Origin: Longimicrobiales bacterium
GTDB taxonomy: Bacteria > Gemmatimonadota > Gemmatimonadetes > Longimicrobiales > Gaopeijiaceae
Assembly: GCA_028278645.1 (NCBI GenBank)
Contig: JANQDZ010000029.1
Location: 29,610-93,609, forward strand
DNA: 64,000 bases
Direction: 5' to 3'
Each line of letters opens with the position of its first letter. The stretch's first letter is position 1. Below, piece by piece: positions 17,462 to 25,977 of the stretch. Position numbers and translations under genes: made by a program. Under the pieces are notes generated by a model. That model saw only the letters and a program-made list of their open reading frames with translations. It had not been told where the DNA came from and did not search any database.

Positions 17462-18760
17462 ATGGGTCTCTTCTCCGACAGAACAGCGCTCATCGACACC
17501 GAAAACGCCTTCAAAGTCGGTCCGTACATCGCCCGACTGGAGGGGGCCGGACACAGGATCATCAAGGCGAATCTGGGCGAACCGGATTTTCGACTCCCAG
17601 AGCACATCGCAGACGAGGTCAAACGCCAGATCGACAACGACTTGACGCACTACGTGGACCCCCAGGGGATCTTCCCCTTGCGGGAAGCGGTGGCCGCTTC
17701 CATGGGGCCCCGTCGCGGGTTGGAGATCGAGGCGGATCGGGTGGTGGTTTTCCCCGGTGCCAAACCGCCCATCGGGCTCTGCCAACAGACCTACTGCAAC
17801 CCCGGAGACGAGGTCATATATCCCAGCCCGGGCTTCCCTATCTACGAATCCTTCATTGGGTATGTCGGTGCCAAACCGGTCCCCCTTCATCTTGAGGAGG
17901 AGCGAGGGTTCGCCTTCTCCGGCGAGGATCTCGCCAGCCTGATCACCGACCGGACCAAACTGGTCTTTCTCTGCTTTCCCTCGAATCCTACCGGGGGCGT
18001 GGCGTCGCGAGAGGAGATGGAAAGCATAGCGGCCGTCATACGGGAGCAGGCTCCGCCGGATTGCCGCGTTTACTCCGACGAGGTCTACGAGAACATCCTT
18101 TTCGACGACGCAGACCACGTCTCAATCGCCTCCTTCACCGGAATGGCGGAGCGGACCGTGATCGTGTCAGGCGCATCCAAGTCCTATTCCTGGACTGGAG
18201 GCCGAATCGGTTGGGCGGTATTCCCGACGGCCGAAGAGGCTCAGGTCTTCAAGAACCTGAACATCAACTACTTCTCTTGTGTCCCGGCCTACAATCAGAT
18301 GGGAGCGAAGCTTGCCATAGAGTCGCCCGTGAGCCCATCGGGGATCGGGAGGATGGTCTCGGCGTTCCAGGAGCGAAGGGACGTAGTCGTTGCAGGACTG
18401 AACGGTATCGATGGCGTGACGTGCCAAATCCCGCGGGGGGCATTCTACGTTTTTCCGAATATCGGAGAAGCGTGCGAGGCTCTAGGAGCCGTCGAGGCTT
18501 TCGAGGGGCTCCCCGCCGAGGTCCGATCCCAAACCAGCCCATCGACCCTTTTTCAGATGTTCCTTCTTTTCCGATACCACGTAGCCACCCTGGATCGGAG
18601 GTCGTTCGGGAAGCTCGGTGCGGGGGGCAAGCACTTCCTCCGCATATCCATCGCCACCGGGATGGACGACTTAAGGGAGGCGGTGGAGCGCCTCGGGCGG
18701 GCTTGTGAGGACGTGGAGGGATTTGCTGCGTATCTGGAATCGGGGAATCCGCTGTATTAA
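17462..18760 (+). CDS. PLP-dependent class I/II aminotransferase
   Basis: A 432-residue fold-type I aminotransferase. Visible signatures: KANLGEPDF near residue 35 (substrate-side loop), PSPGFPIYESF, FPSNPTGG with the PLP-contacting Asn, YSDEVYE with the Asp that contacts the pyridine nitrogen, the PLP lysine in SGASKSYSWTGGRIGW, and a C-terminal FLRISIATG with the substrate-carboxylate Arg. The amino-acid specificity is not readable; aspartate/aromatic-type subfamilies are the likeliest. The upstream region is unusual: no clear ribosome-binding site, only the 8-bp repeat array and GATAAT just before the start. It is divergent from the SAM-riboswitch operon. Confidence 0.9.
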   Translation: MGLFSDRTALIDTENAFKVGPYIARLEGAGHRIIKANLGEPDFRLPEHIADEVKRQIDNDLTHYVDPQGIFPLREAVAASMGPRRGLEIEADRVVVFPGAKPPIGLCQQTYCNPGDEVIYPSPGFPIYESFIGYVGAKPVPLHLEEERGFAFSGEDLASLITDRTKLVFLCFPSNPTGGVASREEMESIAAVIREQAPPDCRVYSDEVYENILFDDADHVSIASFTGMAERTVIVSGASKSYSWTGGRIGWAVFPTAEEAQVFKNLNINYFSCVPAYNQMGAKLAIESPVSPSGIGRMVSAFQERRDVVVAGLNGIDGVTCQIPRGAFYVFPNIGEACEALGAVEAFEGLPAEVRSQTSPSTLFQMFLLFRYHVATLDRRSFGKLGAGGKHFLRISIATGMDDLREAVERLGRACEDVEGFAAYLESGNPLY

Positions 18761-18853
18761 GGACCGGGGAGCCATTGATCCGGTCTCACCGTCTTCCAAC
18801 AATAGACTGCAAAGGCCCTTCAGGGGTTCAGCACCGCCGACGGCCGGGGGCTC

Positions 18854-18906
18854 TTGATAGTAGTCCTGCACTGTAGTACTAATGGGAACACGCACCTCCT
18901 ACAGTG
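18854..18906 (+). promoter_or_regulatory. promoter with inverted repeat, candidate PadR operator
   Basis: TTGATA (18854-18859), a 17-bp spacer and TACTAA (18877-18882) form a possible promoter. Perfect 8-bp inverted arms CACTGTAG (18869-18876) and CTACAGTG (18899-18906) flank the -10 box and the start region. Autoregulation by the PadR protein encoded 22 bp downstream is inferred. Confidence 0.5.
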
Positions 18907-18927
18907 TGACAGAAATCGAGCTAATCC

Positions 18928-19293
18928 ATGTCAAAGAGCCTCGGTGAATTCGAACAAGCCATCCTATTTGCTCTCCTCGAGTTGGCCGAGGATGACGCCT
19001 ACGGGGTCCGTATCCGGGAGGTCATCGAGGATCGTACCGGCAGGACCATCTCCTCGGGGGCGGTTTACACAGCCCTTGATAGGATGGAGGACCGGGGCCT
19101 GGTGGAGAGTACCCTGGGCGAACCCACGGCGATTAGAGGTGGCCGACGGAAACGCATGTACCGGCTGAGACCAGAAGGCGCCGAGACGCTCCTCAGATCG
19201 GTTAGGCACTTCCAGCAAATTTCGGCCGGACTCCTCCCTCGATTGGAGGCCCGCCTCGGAGGGGGAGCTCCGGCCACCGGGACCGGATCATGA
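18928..19293 (+). CDS. PadR-family transcriptional regulator
   Basis: A 121-residue winged-helix regulator. The N-terminal FEQAILFALLELAEDDAYGVRIREVIEDRTG and the SSGAVYTALDRMEDRGLVE recognition region match the PadR fold, and the wing holds basic residues (GGRRKRMYRL). A short C-terminal helix for dimerisation follows. The stop codon overlaps the start of the next gene (ATGATG), so the two are translationally coupled. PadR + ADOP permease is a recurrent pairing in Gemmatimonadota and Acidobacteriota. It probably binds the inverted repeat in its own promoter. The ligand is unknown. Confidence 0.92.
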   Translation: MSKSLGEFEQAILFALLELAEDDAYGVRIREVIEDRTGRTISSGAVYTALDRMEDRGLVESTLGEPTAIRGGRRKRMYRLRPEGAETLLRSVRHFQQISAGLLPRLEARLGGGAPATGTGS

Positions 19294-21971
19294 TGCTCGG
19301 CCGAGGACTGGCCGCCATAATCCGTGGCCGCGGTGCCGAGGGCCTCCGTGGGGATCTCGAAGAGGCCCACCGAAGAAGGGTGGCTTCTGGCCGAAAGAAG
19401 CCAGGCAGGGCCTACGCGGCCGACGCCCTCCGATCGCTCCTGTCCTGGTATAGCCCTGCTGAGATCGGCAGACGTAGCCGTAGGGCCAGGATGGATGGAT
19501 CTCGATCCCGTCCCCCCGCCGAGGTGCCGCGGGGAAGGGAATGGGACGGATGGAGAAGGGATCTCCTGCTTGCCATTCGTGGTCTTAGCCGGAAGCCTGG
19601 GTCAGCGGCTTTGGTCCTCTTCACTCTGTCTCTGGGCATCGGGGTCAGCGTCACGGTATTCACGGTCTTTAATACCCTCGTCCTCAGGCCCCTGCCGTTC
19701 GGCGACTCCGACGCACTAATCCGCATTCGCCAGACCCACGAGGTCCCGGGGCAGCCTCCCCGGGCCACTTCGGTCACCGGGCAGAACTTCACGGCTTGGC
19801 GGGAGGGGGCGGCCCAGTTCTCGGACATGGCGGCTGCTCGGTACCGCACCCTCACGCTGTCTGGGGAAGGGTCAGCGGAGCGGGTGGTGGGGATCGGTGC
19901 AACCTGGAACCACTTCCGGGTGCTAGGCGTGGCACCAGTCCTGGGCAGGACGTTCCAAGCCGACGAGGACAGAGCGGGGAGCCCAGCTCCGGTGGCCGTC
20001 ATCTCCCACAGCCTGTGGAGTCGCCGATTCGGTCAGGCCCTCGAGGCTGTAGGAAGTGAGATGGTGATAAACGGGCGCCCGCACACCGTCCTCGGGGTCT
20101 TGCCGCCGGGGTTTCGGTACCCGTACTCGGCCGAGATCTGGGTTCCCCTGGGGTTGGGCCCGGAATCGGAGGAGTGGACCCGGGGCAACCTGAATATCTC
20201 GGCCCGCCTCGGTCCAGGCTCCTCCATCCAGCTCGCCCGGGAGGAGATGGAGGCCGTCGCCCAACGCCTGGAGGAAGAGCGTCCCGAAACCAACGAGGGC
20301 GTTGGTGTGGCTCTGGTTACAATCGAGGCCGAGGTTCTGGAGGGGATGGATGCCAAAGTGAAGGCTCTGCTGGGGGCTGCCCTCTTCGTACTCCTCATCG
20401 CCTGTGCCAACGTGGCCACCATCGTCATGGCCCGGTTGCAACGGGCACAGGCTGAGATGGCCGTCCGCCTCGCTTTGGGTGCCAGTCGGCGCGATATGGC
20501 CCGTCCTATCCTCGCCGAAGGTCTCGTCTTGGGCCTGTCGGCTGGATTCATTGGGATTGTCCTCGCCGCGTGGGCCGGCCCGGCCCTGTCGGCAATGAGT
20601 CCTGTAGACGACCTCGGCCCCTTCTTCCAGTCCATCCGGGTAGACGAGCAGGTGGTGGCATTCGGCATTGGGGCCGGTCTGGTGGTAGCGATTCTGTTCT
20701 CCCTCCCTGCCATCTTTCACGCCACCGATGCCCGGATCGGATCTCTCCTACGGGGCGTGAGGGGCGTGGTGGGAAACCGTCGGGAGCGGAGGGTCCTGGA
20801 CGGATTAGTGGTTGCTGAGGTGGCGATCGCTGTGGTCCTCCTCACGGGCGCGGGCCTCATGCTGAAGACTCTCCAGAACCTCCAACGCCGCGAAATGGGC
20901 ATCGAACCCCGGGGACTTGTGACTTTTGGTGTGGCTCCTTCCATCGGGGGTTATGAAGCCCTGCCCGACCGCCTGGCGTTCCTCGACCGGGTATTGGAGC
21001 GGGTCGAGGCGATCCCCGAAGTGGAGACTGTAGGCTTCACCAATTTCAACCCGTTGAGGGATCAAGGATGGAGTGCAGCGCTTTGGCCCGAGGGAGACCC
21101 GTCCTTCCCCGAAGGCCAAACCCTACCGGTGAACCATCGCGGTGTATCCCACGGTTACTTCCAGGCGGCGGGGACCGAACTGGTGGCTGGCCGGGGGTTC
21201 ACACGGGCCGACGACACCGATGCGCCTCATGTCGTGGTTCTCAGCGAGAGCCTAGCGGAAGGACTCTGGCCGGGTGAGAGCGCTCTGGGTCGTCGTGTGA
21301 GGGCAGGGCTACCGTCCACGGGCGGACCTGTTTTCACTGTGGTGGGGGTGGCCGAGAATGTTGCCGACTTTGGGGTCCTCAGCGATACCTGGTATCGTCC
21401 TTATCGGCAGGACCCAACGGAGTTCACGACCCGGACCTTGGAGGTCTTCGTCAGAACCACCGACCAACCCACCGCCGTCATTGAGAGAGTCCGGCAGGTG
21501 ATACAGGAGATCGATCCGAACCTCCCCGTGTTCCGCATTGAGACGGGGGAGGAAATCGTTCGGTTCGAGCGCCGTGGAGAGACTTTCACCACCTTTCTCC
21601 TCGCCCTTTTTGCCTCCATGGGCCTTCTCCTGGCCGCTGTCGGGATCTACGGAGTCCTTTCCCATGCAGTGACCCGTCGGTGGCAAGAGTTGAGTGTTCG
21701 GGTTGCGTTGGGCGCGAAGGCGGGTACGATCCTGGGCCTTGTGCTTGGAGGGTCGTTCTCCGTCGTCGGGTTGGGCCTTCTGTTGGGTCTTGGTGCCGCC
21801 GGAGTTCTGACCAGGTTCATCTCGAGCTTCCTGGTAGGCGTGAGTCCTTTGGATCCCGGCGTTTTCTGCGCCATCGCAGTCGGGACTCTGTCCGTAGCCG
21901 GCCTTGCGGGAGGAATCCCGGCATGGAGGGCCACTCGGGTGGACCCGAGGACGGCTTTGCAGGAAGAGTAG
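19290..21971 (+). CDS. ADOP-type ABC transporter permease with N-terminal prefix domain
   Basis: An 893-residue membrane protein. Residues 1-80 are a soluble Arg-rich prefix (RGDLEEAHRRRVASG) typical of permeases that follow PadR genes. From about residue 90 the duplicated MacB_PCD/FtsX pattern follows: RDLLLAIRGLSRKPGSAALVLFTLSLGIG with the first helix, a periplasmic domain, ACANVATIVMARL with VRLALGASRRD, a second periplasmic domain, and a C-terminal helical bundle with SVRVALGAKAG. It lacks an ATPase neighbour, so it either uses an ATPase encoded elsewhere or is an orphan. It overlaps padR by 4 nt. Confidence 0.9.
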   Translation: MMLGRGLAAIIRGRGAEGLRGDLEEAHRRRVASGRKKPGRAYAADALRSLLSWYSPAEIGRRSRRARMDGSRSRPPAEVPRGREWDGWRRDLLLAIRGLSRKPGSAALVLFTLSLGIGVSVTVFTVFNTLVLRPLPFGDSDALIRIRQTHEVPGQPPRATSVTGQNFTAWREGAAQFSDMAAARYRTLTLSGEGSAERVVGIGATWNHFRVLGVAPVLGRTFQADEDRAGSPAPVAVISHSLWSRRFGQALEAVGSEMVINGRPHTVLGVLPPGFRYPYSAEIWVPLGLGPESEEWTRGNLNISARLGPGSSIQLAREEMEAVAQRLEEERPETNEGVGVALVTIEAEVLEGMDAKVKALLGAALFVLLIACANVATIVMARLQRAQAEMAVRLALGASRRDMARPILAEGLVLGLSAGFIGIVLAAWAGPALSAMSPVDDLGPFFQSIRVDEQVVAFGIGAGLVVAILFSLPAIFHATDARIGSLLRGVRGVVGNRRERRVLDGLVVAEVAIAVVLLTGAGLMLKTLQNLQRREMGIEPRGLVTFGVAPSIGGYEALPDRLAFLDRVLERVEAIPEVETVGFTNFNPLRDQGWSAALWPEGDPSFPEGQTLPVNHRGVSHGYFQAAGTELVAGRGFTRADDTDAPHVVVLSESLAEGLWPGESALGRRVRAGLPSTGGPVFTVVGVAENVADFGVLSDTWYRPYRQDPTEFTTRTLEVFVRTTDQPTAVIERVRQVIQEIDPNLPVFRIETGEEIVRFERRGETFTTFLLALFASMGLLLAAVGIYGVLSHAVTRRWQELSVRVALGAKAGTILGLVLGGSFSVVGLGLLLGLGAAGVLTRFISSFLVGVSPLDPGVFCAIAVGTLSVAGLAGGIPAWRATRVDPRTALQEE

Positions 21972-22082
21972 GACCAGGGTAGGCCTGCTGCTTGGTCGAA
22001 CCAGGGCAGAGGTGAACCTCCCCTGTTGGTTTTTCCTGCTTCTCTCGGGGAAGTGGATACCTGGCTTACCTCGGACTATGTC

Positions 22083-22112
22083 TTGCCTCGCTATAACGCG
22101 CCGCGATATATT
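22083..22112 (+). promoter_or_regulatory. promoter with imperfect palindrome, candidate PadR operator
   Basis: TTGCCT (22083-22088), an 18-bp spacer and TATATT (22107-22112) form a likely promoter. Inside it lies TATAACGCG-C-CGCGATATA (22092-22110), an inverted repeat with one mismatch per arm. It ends 85 bp upstream of the second padR. Binding by that PadR is inferred. Confidence 0.5.
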
Positions 22113-22195
22113 CCAGAGCGAAGAAAACTGACCGAGTTCCTCGGCCCTTTTTCACTTGGTTACTCCTTCCTCCCTCCTTCAGGCCGGAGAATAAC

Positions 22196-22561
22196 ATGAA
22201 GGATTCCCACGGCGATCTGGAAGAGCTGACTCCCCTGTCGACGCCCGTCTTCGAAATCCTATTAGCCCTCGCAGACGCGGACCGGCACGGTTACGCCATT
22301 ATGCAGGAGGTGGAGGAGCGAACAGAGGGAACCGTTCGCCTCGGGCCCGGCACCCTATACGGGGCAATCAAACGCCTTCGTGAGAAAGGGCTGATTAAGG
22401 AACGGTTTGATGAGCCGGAGTCGGGGGAACAGGAGCGCCGGCGGGTCTACTCCCTGACAGGGCGGGGTCGTGCGCTAGCCGTCCTTGAGTCCAGACGGCT
22501 GGCACGGCTGGTGGAGTCGGCCCGGGCGAAATGTCTGATCGAGGCCGGAGTAGACGCGTGA
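22196..22561 (+). CDS. PadR-family transcriptional regulator
   Basis: A 121-residue winged-helix protein, not closely similar to the first PadR. The core motifs are FEILLALADADRHGYAIMQEVEERTEG and GPGTLYGAIKRLREKGLIKE, followed by a charged wing and RVYSLTGRGRALA. GGAG lies 10 nt before the ATG. The stop codon shares four bases with the GTG start of the next gene (GTGA), so the regulator and the DUF2723 protein form one transcription unit. Confidence 0.92.
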   Translation: MKDSHGDLEELTPLSTPVFEILLALADADRHGYAIMQEVEERTEGTVRLGPGTLYGAIKRLREKGLIKERFDEPESGEQERRRVYSLTGRGRALAVLESRRLARLVESARAKCLIEAGVDA

Positions 22562-25173
22562 GCACCATCCGATTGTACGGGCTTCTACTTCGGGCCTACC
22601 CGACCTCATTTCGGTCCGAGTACGGACCGGAGATGCTGAACACGATCCAACAGCTTGCGGCGCGTAGGGAGTACCGAGGTTCAATTGGACGGGTACGCCT
22701 TGGCCTACGGACGGTTCCGGACCTTCTAAGAGGAGCCGCGGTTGAGAGGATTCGGGAAGCCAAGGGATCCGGAGTTCGCCCGTCATACGGCTACGCCCTG
22801 GGGGCGGCTGCGGGGGTGTGGGTTCTTTATGTCGTTACCCTGGCTCCCACGGCGGCCTTCTGGGACGCGGGGGAGTACATAACCGCCGCCCATATCCTCG
22901 GCATCCCGCATCCACCAGGGAACCCACTTTTTGTCCTCATCGCTCACGCCTGGGAGAAGGTTCTCTCCCCGCTGGATCTATCCGTAGCGGTCTGCATCAA
23001 CCTGCTCAGCGCCAGCGCCAGTGCGATGGCGCACGGGTTTTGGTTCCTCGTGATGGAGCGCCTACTGCTGGCTTGGACTCCTAACCGCACGGTCCGGAGG
23101 GTAGGGGCCCTGACGGCGGTGCTGGTGAGCGCCACGGCTTTCACGGTCTGGAACCAGAGTAACGTGAACGAGAAGGTGTATACCCTCAGTCTGTTGAGCG
23201 TGGCGGCAGTTTCGTGGCTCGCTCTTGTATGGCGGGACAAGCGTTCGGTTGGAGGAGGGGATGCCCGGTGGCTGGTGCTGGTTGCTTTCCTTATTGCCCT
23301 AACCGCTTCGAACCACCTCATGGGTGTTCTCGTAGCCCCGGCCGTCCTGGCCATGGTTCTTATGACCAGGGCAAGGTCCCTGGTACGCCCGAGGGTATGG
23401 CTTGGTGCGGCGGTGCTGGGAGCGCTGGCTCTCTCTGTGCACCTCTTCCTGCCATACCGGGCTGCCCAGGGTCCGATTCTTTCCGAGGGTGACCCACGAT
23501 GCGAGCAATGGACAGATGCTGTGGTGAGCCTTTACACCTGGGGAGGGAGCACGATTCCCGGCCTCGGATGGAAGTTGCCGGACGGTTGCGCGGCCCTTTC
23601 CAGTTCATTGAGCCGGGAGCAATACAGGAAACCTCCCGTGGACCAGGATCCCACGGTTTACCCCTACCAGGACCTTCCCCGTAGCCCTGGACTGATCAGG
23701 GCACAGCTGGTCCAGTATGCTCAGTACTTCGACTGGCAGTGGGCCCGTTCGATTACGGGCCACGCGACGGTATTTGGGGGAGCACGCCCGTTGGTCACCC
23801 TCCTCTTCCTCGCGCTTGGGCTGTTCGGGGCAGCCGCCCACGTCCGAAGAGACCGCGCAGGGGGAACCTACGTGGGAGTGTTGTTCCTGACTTATTCCAT
23901 TGGCCTGGTCTGGTATCTCAACTTTAAATACGGGTATTCCCTCGAATGGGATCGCTTTCCAAGCCCAGATGCGCACGAGGTACGGGAGCGAGACTACTTC
24001 TTCATGATTGGGTTCAGTGTGTGGGGGCTCTGGGTCGGGTGCGGTCTCACTACGCTGTGGCAGCGCGTGGCAGGCTGGATAGAGCGAAACCGAGCCTTCC
24101 TCCGGCCCAAGATCCTGCCATCCGGGGAATCGTGGCCTTCTCCGTTGTTGGCTGCATCGCCGGTGCTTTTCCTGGCGTTGGTTCCGATGGGGTTGAACTG
24201 GAGCTGGGCGACCCGGGCTGACGACTGGGCCGCCCGTGACTTCGCGTACAACATGCTCATGAGCGTCGAACCGTACGGGATACTCTTCACCTACGGTGAC
24301 AATGACACGTTTCCGCTTTGGTATCTCCAAGAGGTGGAAGGGGTTCGACGCGATGTCACGGTTGCGGTGACGAGCTACCTGAATACCTCTTGGTACGTGA
24401 AGCAACTCCGGGACCTCTCACATCCGTGCTCCCCGGGGGAAGATCCCTCGCTCGACCCGACTCGAATCATCTGCCAACGCCCGTATCAACCAAGGAATAT
24501 GCCACCTGCGCTGCTAGCCGTAGGGGTCCCTGCGAGCATGCCTCCGCCCGGTGACTCGGCCTTCCCACTCTCCGACAAGGAGATCGAATCCATCACGGCC
24601 GTGACTCAGCTAACCGATCGGCCCATCCGGTATACCGCTGGCGCCATAGACGCGGTTATCCCCGAGGGAACCATCCTCGAACCGGCTGATACTTTTGTGG
24701 CCGTCGTCCTGCAGCGGAACCTCGGGAAGCGACCGATCCACTTCTCGGCACCGGCACCAACACTTAGGCGGTTGGGGTTGGAAGACTATGGGGTCAGGGT
24801 CGGTTTGACGATCCAACTAGATGAGAACCTACCCTCTCCGGACCGGCGAAGATCGGATCTTTTAGCCTCTCCCCAACCGGGGGAGGACCCGCTGCGCAGG
24901 GTTCTGATTCCCGGAGCAAGTGATATCGGCCTAAGGACCCCTTACATCGACGTCACCCGGACTGATACCCTATTCGATACCGTATTCCGACGTCGTGGCC
25001 ATCTCTTGGACCCAGATAGGCCCTGGGCGGATCCCGCGACGAACAGTATCCTGATGCAATACGCTTCAGCCCATCTTTCACTGGCGGCAGCCTGGGAGGC
25101 ACTGGGCGAGAGGGACCGCTCCAGCCATCATTTTGAACGCTATACATGGTGGATGGACCGGGGGACTGAATAG
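22558..25173 (+). CDS. DUF2723-family membrane protein with ADOP-style N-terminal domain
   Basis: An 871-residue polytopic membrane protein. Residues 1-65 (LYGLLLRAYPTSFRSEYGPEM, then a helical Arg-rich stretch) resemble the soluble prefix of PadR-linked ADOP permeases. From residue 80 the DUF2723 hallmark appears: WDAGEYITAAHILGIPHPPGNPL, then about ten membrane helices, a conserved acidic DAHEVRERDYFFMIG loop, and NGDND-like TYGDNDTFPLWYLQEVEG beginning the large extracytoplasmic C-terminal domain. DUF2723 proteins resemble glycosyltransferases of the PMT/GT-C type, but the reaction is unknown. The GTG start at 22558 is chosen because it overlaps the padR stop by four bases and begins the prefix domain; a longer in-frame start at 22531 is less likely. 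Confidence 0.88.
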   Translation: MSTIRLYGLLLRAYPTSFRSEYGPEMLNTIQQLAARREYRGSIGRVRLGLRTVPDLLRGAAVERIREAKGSGVRPSYGYALGAAAGVWVLYVVTLAPTAAFWDAGEYITAAHILGIPHPPGNPLFVLIAHAWEKVLSPLDLSVAVCINLLSASASAMAHGFWFLVMERLLLAWTPNRTVRRVGALTAVLVSATAFTVWNQSNVNEKVYTLSLLSVAAVSWLALVWRDKRSVGGGDARWLVLVAFLIALTASNHLMGVLVAPAVLAMVLMTRARSLVRPRVWLGAAVLGALALSVHLFLPYRAAQGPILSEGDPRCEQWTDAVVSLYTWGGSTIPGLGWKLPDGCAALSSSLSREQYRKPPVDQDPTVYPYQDLPRSPGLIRAQLVQYAQYFDWQWARSITGHATVFGGARPLVTLLFLALGLFGAAAHVRRDRAGGTYVGVLFLTYSIGLVWYLNFKYGYSLEWDRFPSPDAHEVRERDYFFMIGFSVWGLWVGCGLTTLWQRVAGWIERNRAFLRPKILPSGESWPSPLLAASPVLFLALVPMGLNWSWATRADDWAARDFAYNMLMSVEPYGILFTYGDNDTFPLWYLQEVEGVRRDVTVAVTSYLNTSWYVKQLRDLSHPCSPGEDPSLDPTRIICQRPYQPRNMPPALLAVGVPASMPPPGDSAFPLSDKEIESITAVTQLTDRPIRYTAGAIDAVIPEGTILEPADTFVAVVLQRNLGKRPIHFSAPAPTLRRLGLEDYGVRVGLTIQLDENLPSPDRRRSDLLASPQPGEDPLRRVLIPGASDIGLRTPYIDVTRTDTLFDTVFRRRGHLLDPDRPWADPATNSILMQYASAHLSLAAAWEALGERDRSSHHFERYTWWMDRGTE

Positions 25174-25329
25174 GGCTGGATCCTCCCTTCACCCTGCCGG
25201 ACCCCTCCGCCTGTTCCCGGGCACCTTCCCTCAGGCTGACTAGGTCAGATCGGCCGGGATTCCCCGGTATTTAGCCGCAACCGCTTTCGCCGGTGGTACT
25301 TGCGAGATCTATTTCTCATGAAGTTTTTC

Positions 25330-25349
25330 TTGACACTTAACCATGTTAA
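25330..25349 (+). promoter_or_regulatory. TTGACA box with palindrome TTAAC-CAT-GTTAA
   Basis: In the 368-bp gap before the cupin gene, a consensus -35 box TTGACA (25330-25335) is followed directly by a perfect 13-bp inverted repeat (25337-25349). The -10 box is weak (a TAGCGA 18 bp on). This is a candidate promoter-operator for the cupin-kinase unit. Nothing else was recognised in 25174-25541. Confidence 0.4.
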
Positions 25350-25541
25350 AGCCTAGCGATGTCGGTTATGGACCGGCCTATCCGCAATTCCTGCGGGACC
25401 GTTCGCCGCCATTTTTAGCGTGATGAGGAGCCATGCCAGGCCTGCCCTGGCCTGGTGTGGTCTGGAGGGAACCCTGGTTCTTTCGCCCATGGCCGCGATC
25501 GAGTGTACAGCCGGATGACCCAATCGTAACGGAGGTAGATC

Positions 25542-25913
25542 GTGAGTATCCCTACGGCCTTTGATCTTTCGAAAATGGAACTTCTCATGGACGCTGACGG
25601 CGTTGAGGTCCGTCGAGGCCAAGCCGGGCCGGACAAAACCCTCCTTTGGATCAAGGCCCCGAAAGGTTTTGATTTCGGCCCAGCCCTCAAGGGTCTCCCT
25701 CACGACATGTGCTGCTGTGAGCACTGGGGGATGATCACGTCCGGGCGGATGAACATCACCACCCATGACGGGCAGTCATTGTCCTTGACCTCCGGCCAGG
25801 CCTTCCACCTACTTCCCGGACACCTCCCGGAATTTCCAGAAGATTGCTCCTGGTACGAGTTCTCGCCGACTGACCAGGCCGAGCGCCTTCTCTCTCACAT
25901 GGGCCTTGGTTAA
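25542..25913 (+). CDS. small cupin-fold protein
   Basis: A 123-residue single-domain protein with the spacing of a cupin: an alternating beta pattern in the first half, HDMCCCEHWGMITSGRMNI around residues 54-72 where the first cupin motif would be, and GQAFHLLPGHLPEF as the second motif. The metal-binding set is only partly standard, and three consecutive Cys (57-59) precede the His. GGAGG lies a few bases before the GTG/ATG region. The stop is 60 nt ahead of the kinase start, so the two genes are probably cotranscribed. The ligand is unknown; small cupins of this kind often act as sensors or binding proteins. Confidence 0.75.
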   Translation: MSIPTAFDLSKMELLMDADGVEVRRGQAGPDKTLLWIKAPKGFDFGPALKGLPHDMCCCEHWGMITSGRMNITTHDGQSLSLTSGQAFHLLPGHLPEFPEDCSWYEFSPTDQAERLLSHMGLG

Positions 25914-25953
25914 GGAAGGACTCACGAACGAGGCCGTTCACAAGGAGGACTAC

Positions 25954-25977
25954 TTGTACTTTTTGGTCTGTCTATGA
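25954..25977 (+). CDS. possible 7-codon leader peptide overlapping the kinase start
   Basis: AAGGAGG (25942-25948), five bases, then TTG opens a 7-codon frame (TTG TAC TTT TTG GTC TGT CTA) whose TGA stop overlaps the kinase ATG as ATGA. The strong ribosome-binding site fits this TTG and is too far (25 nt) from the kinase ATG. Translational coupling is inferred. It may also be chance. Confidence 0.35.
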   Translation: MYFLVCL

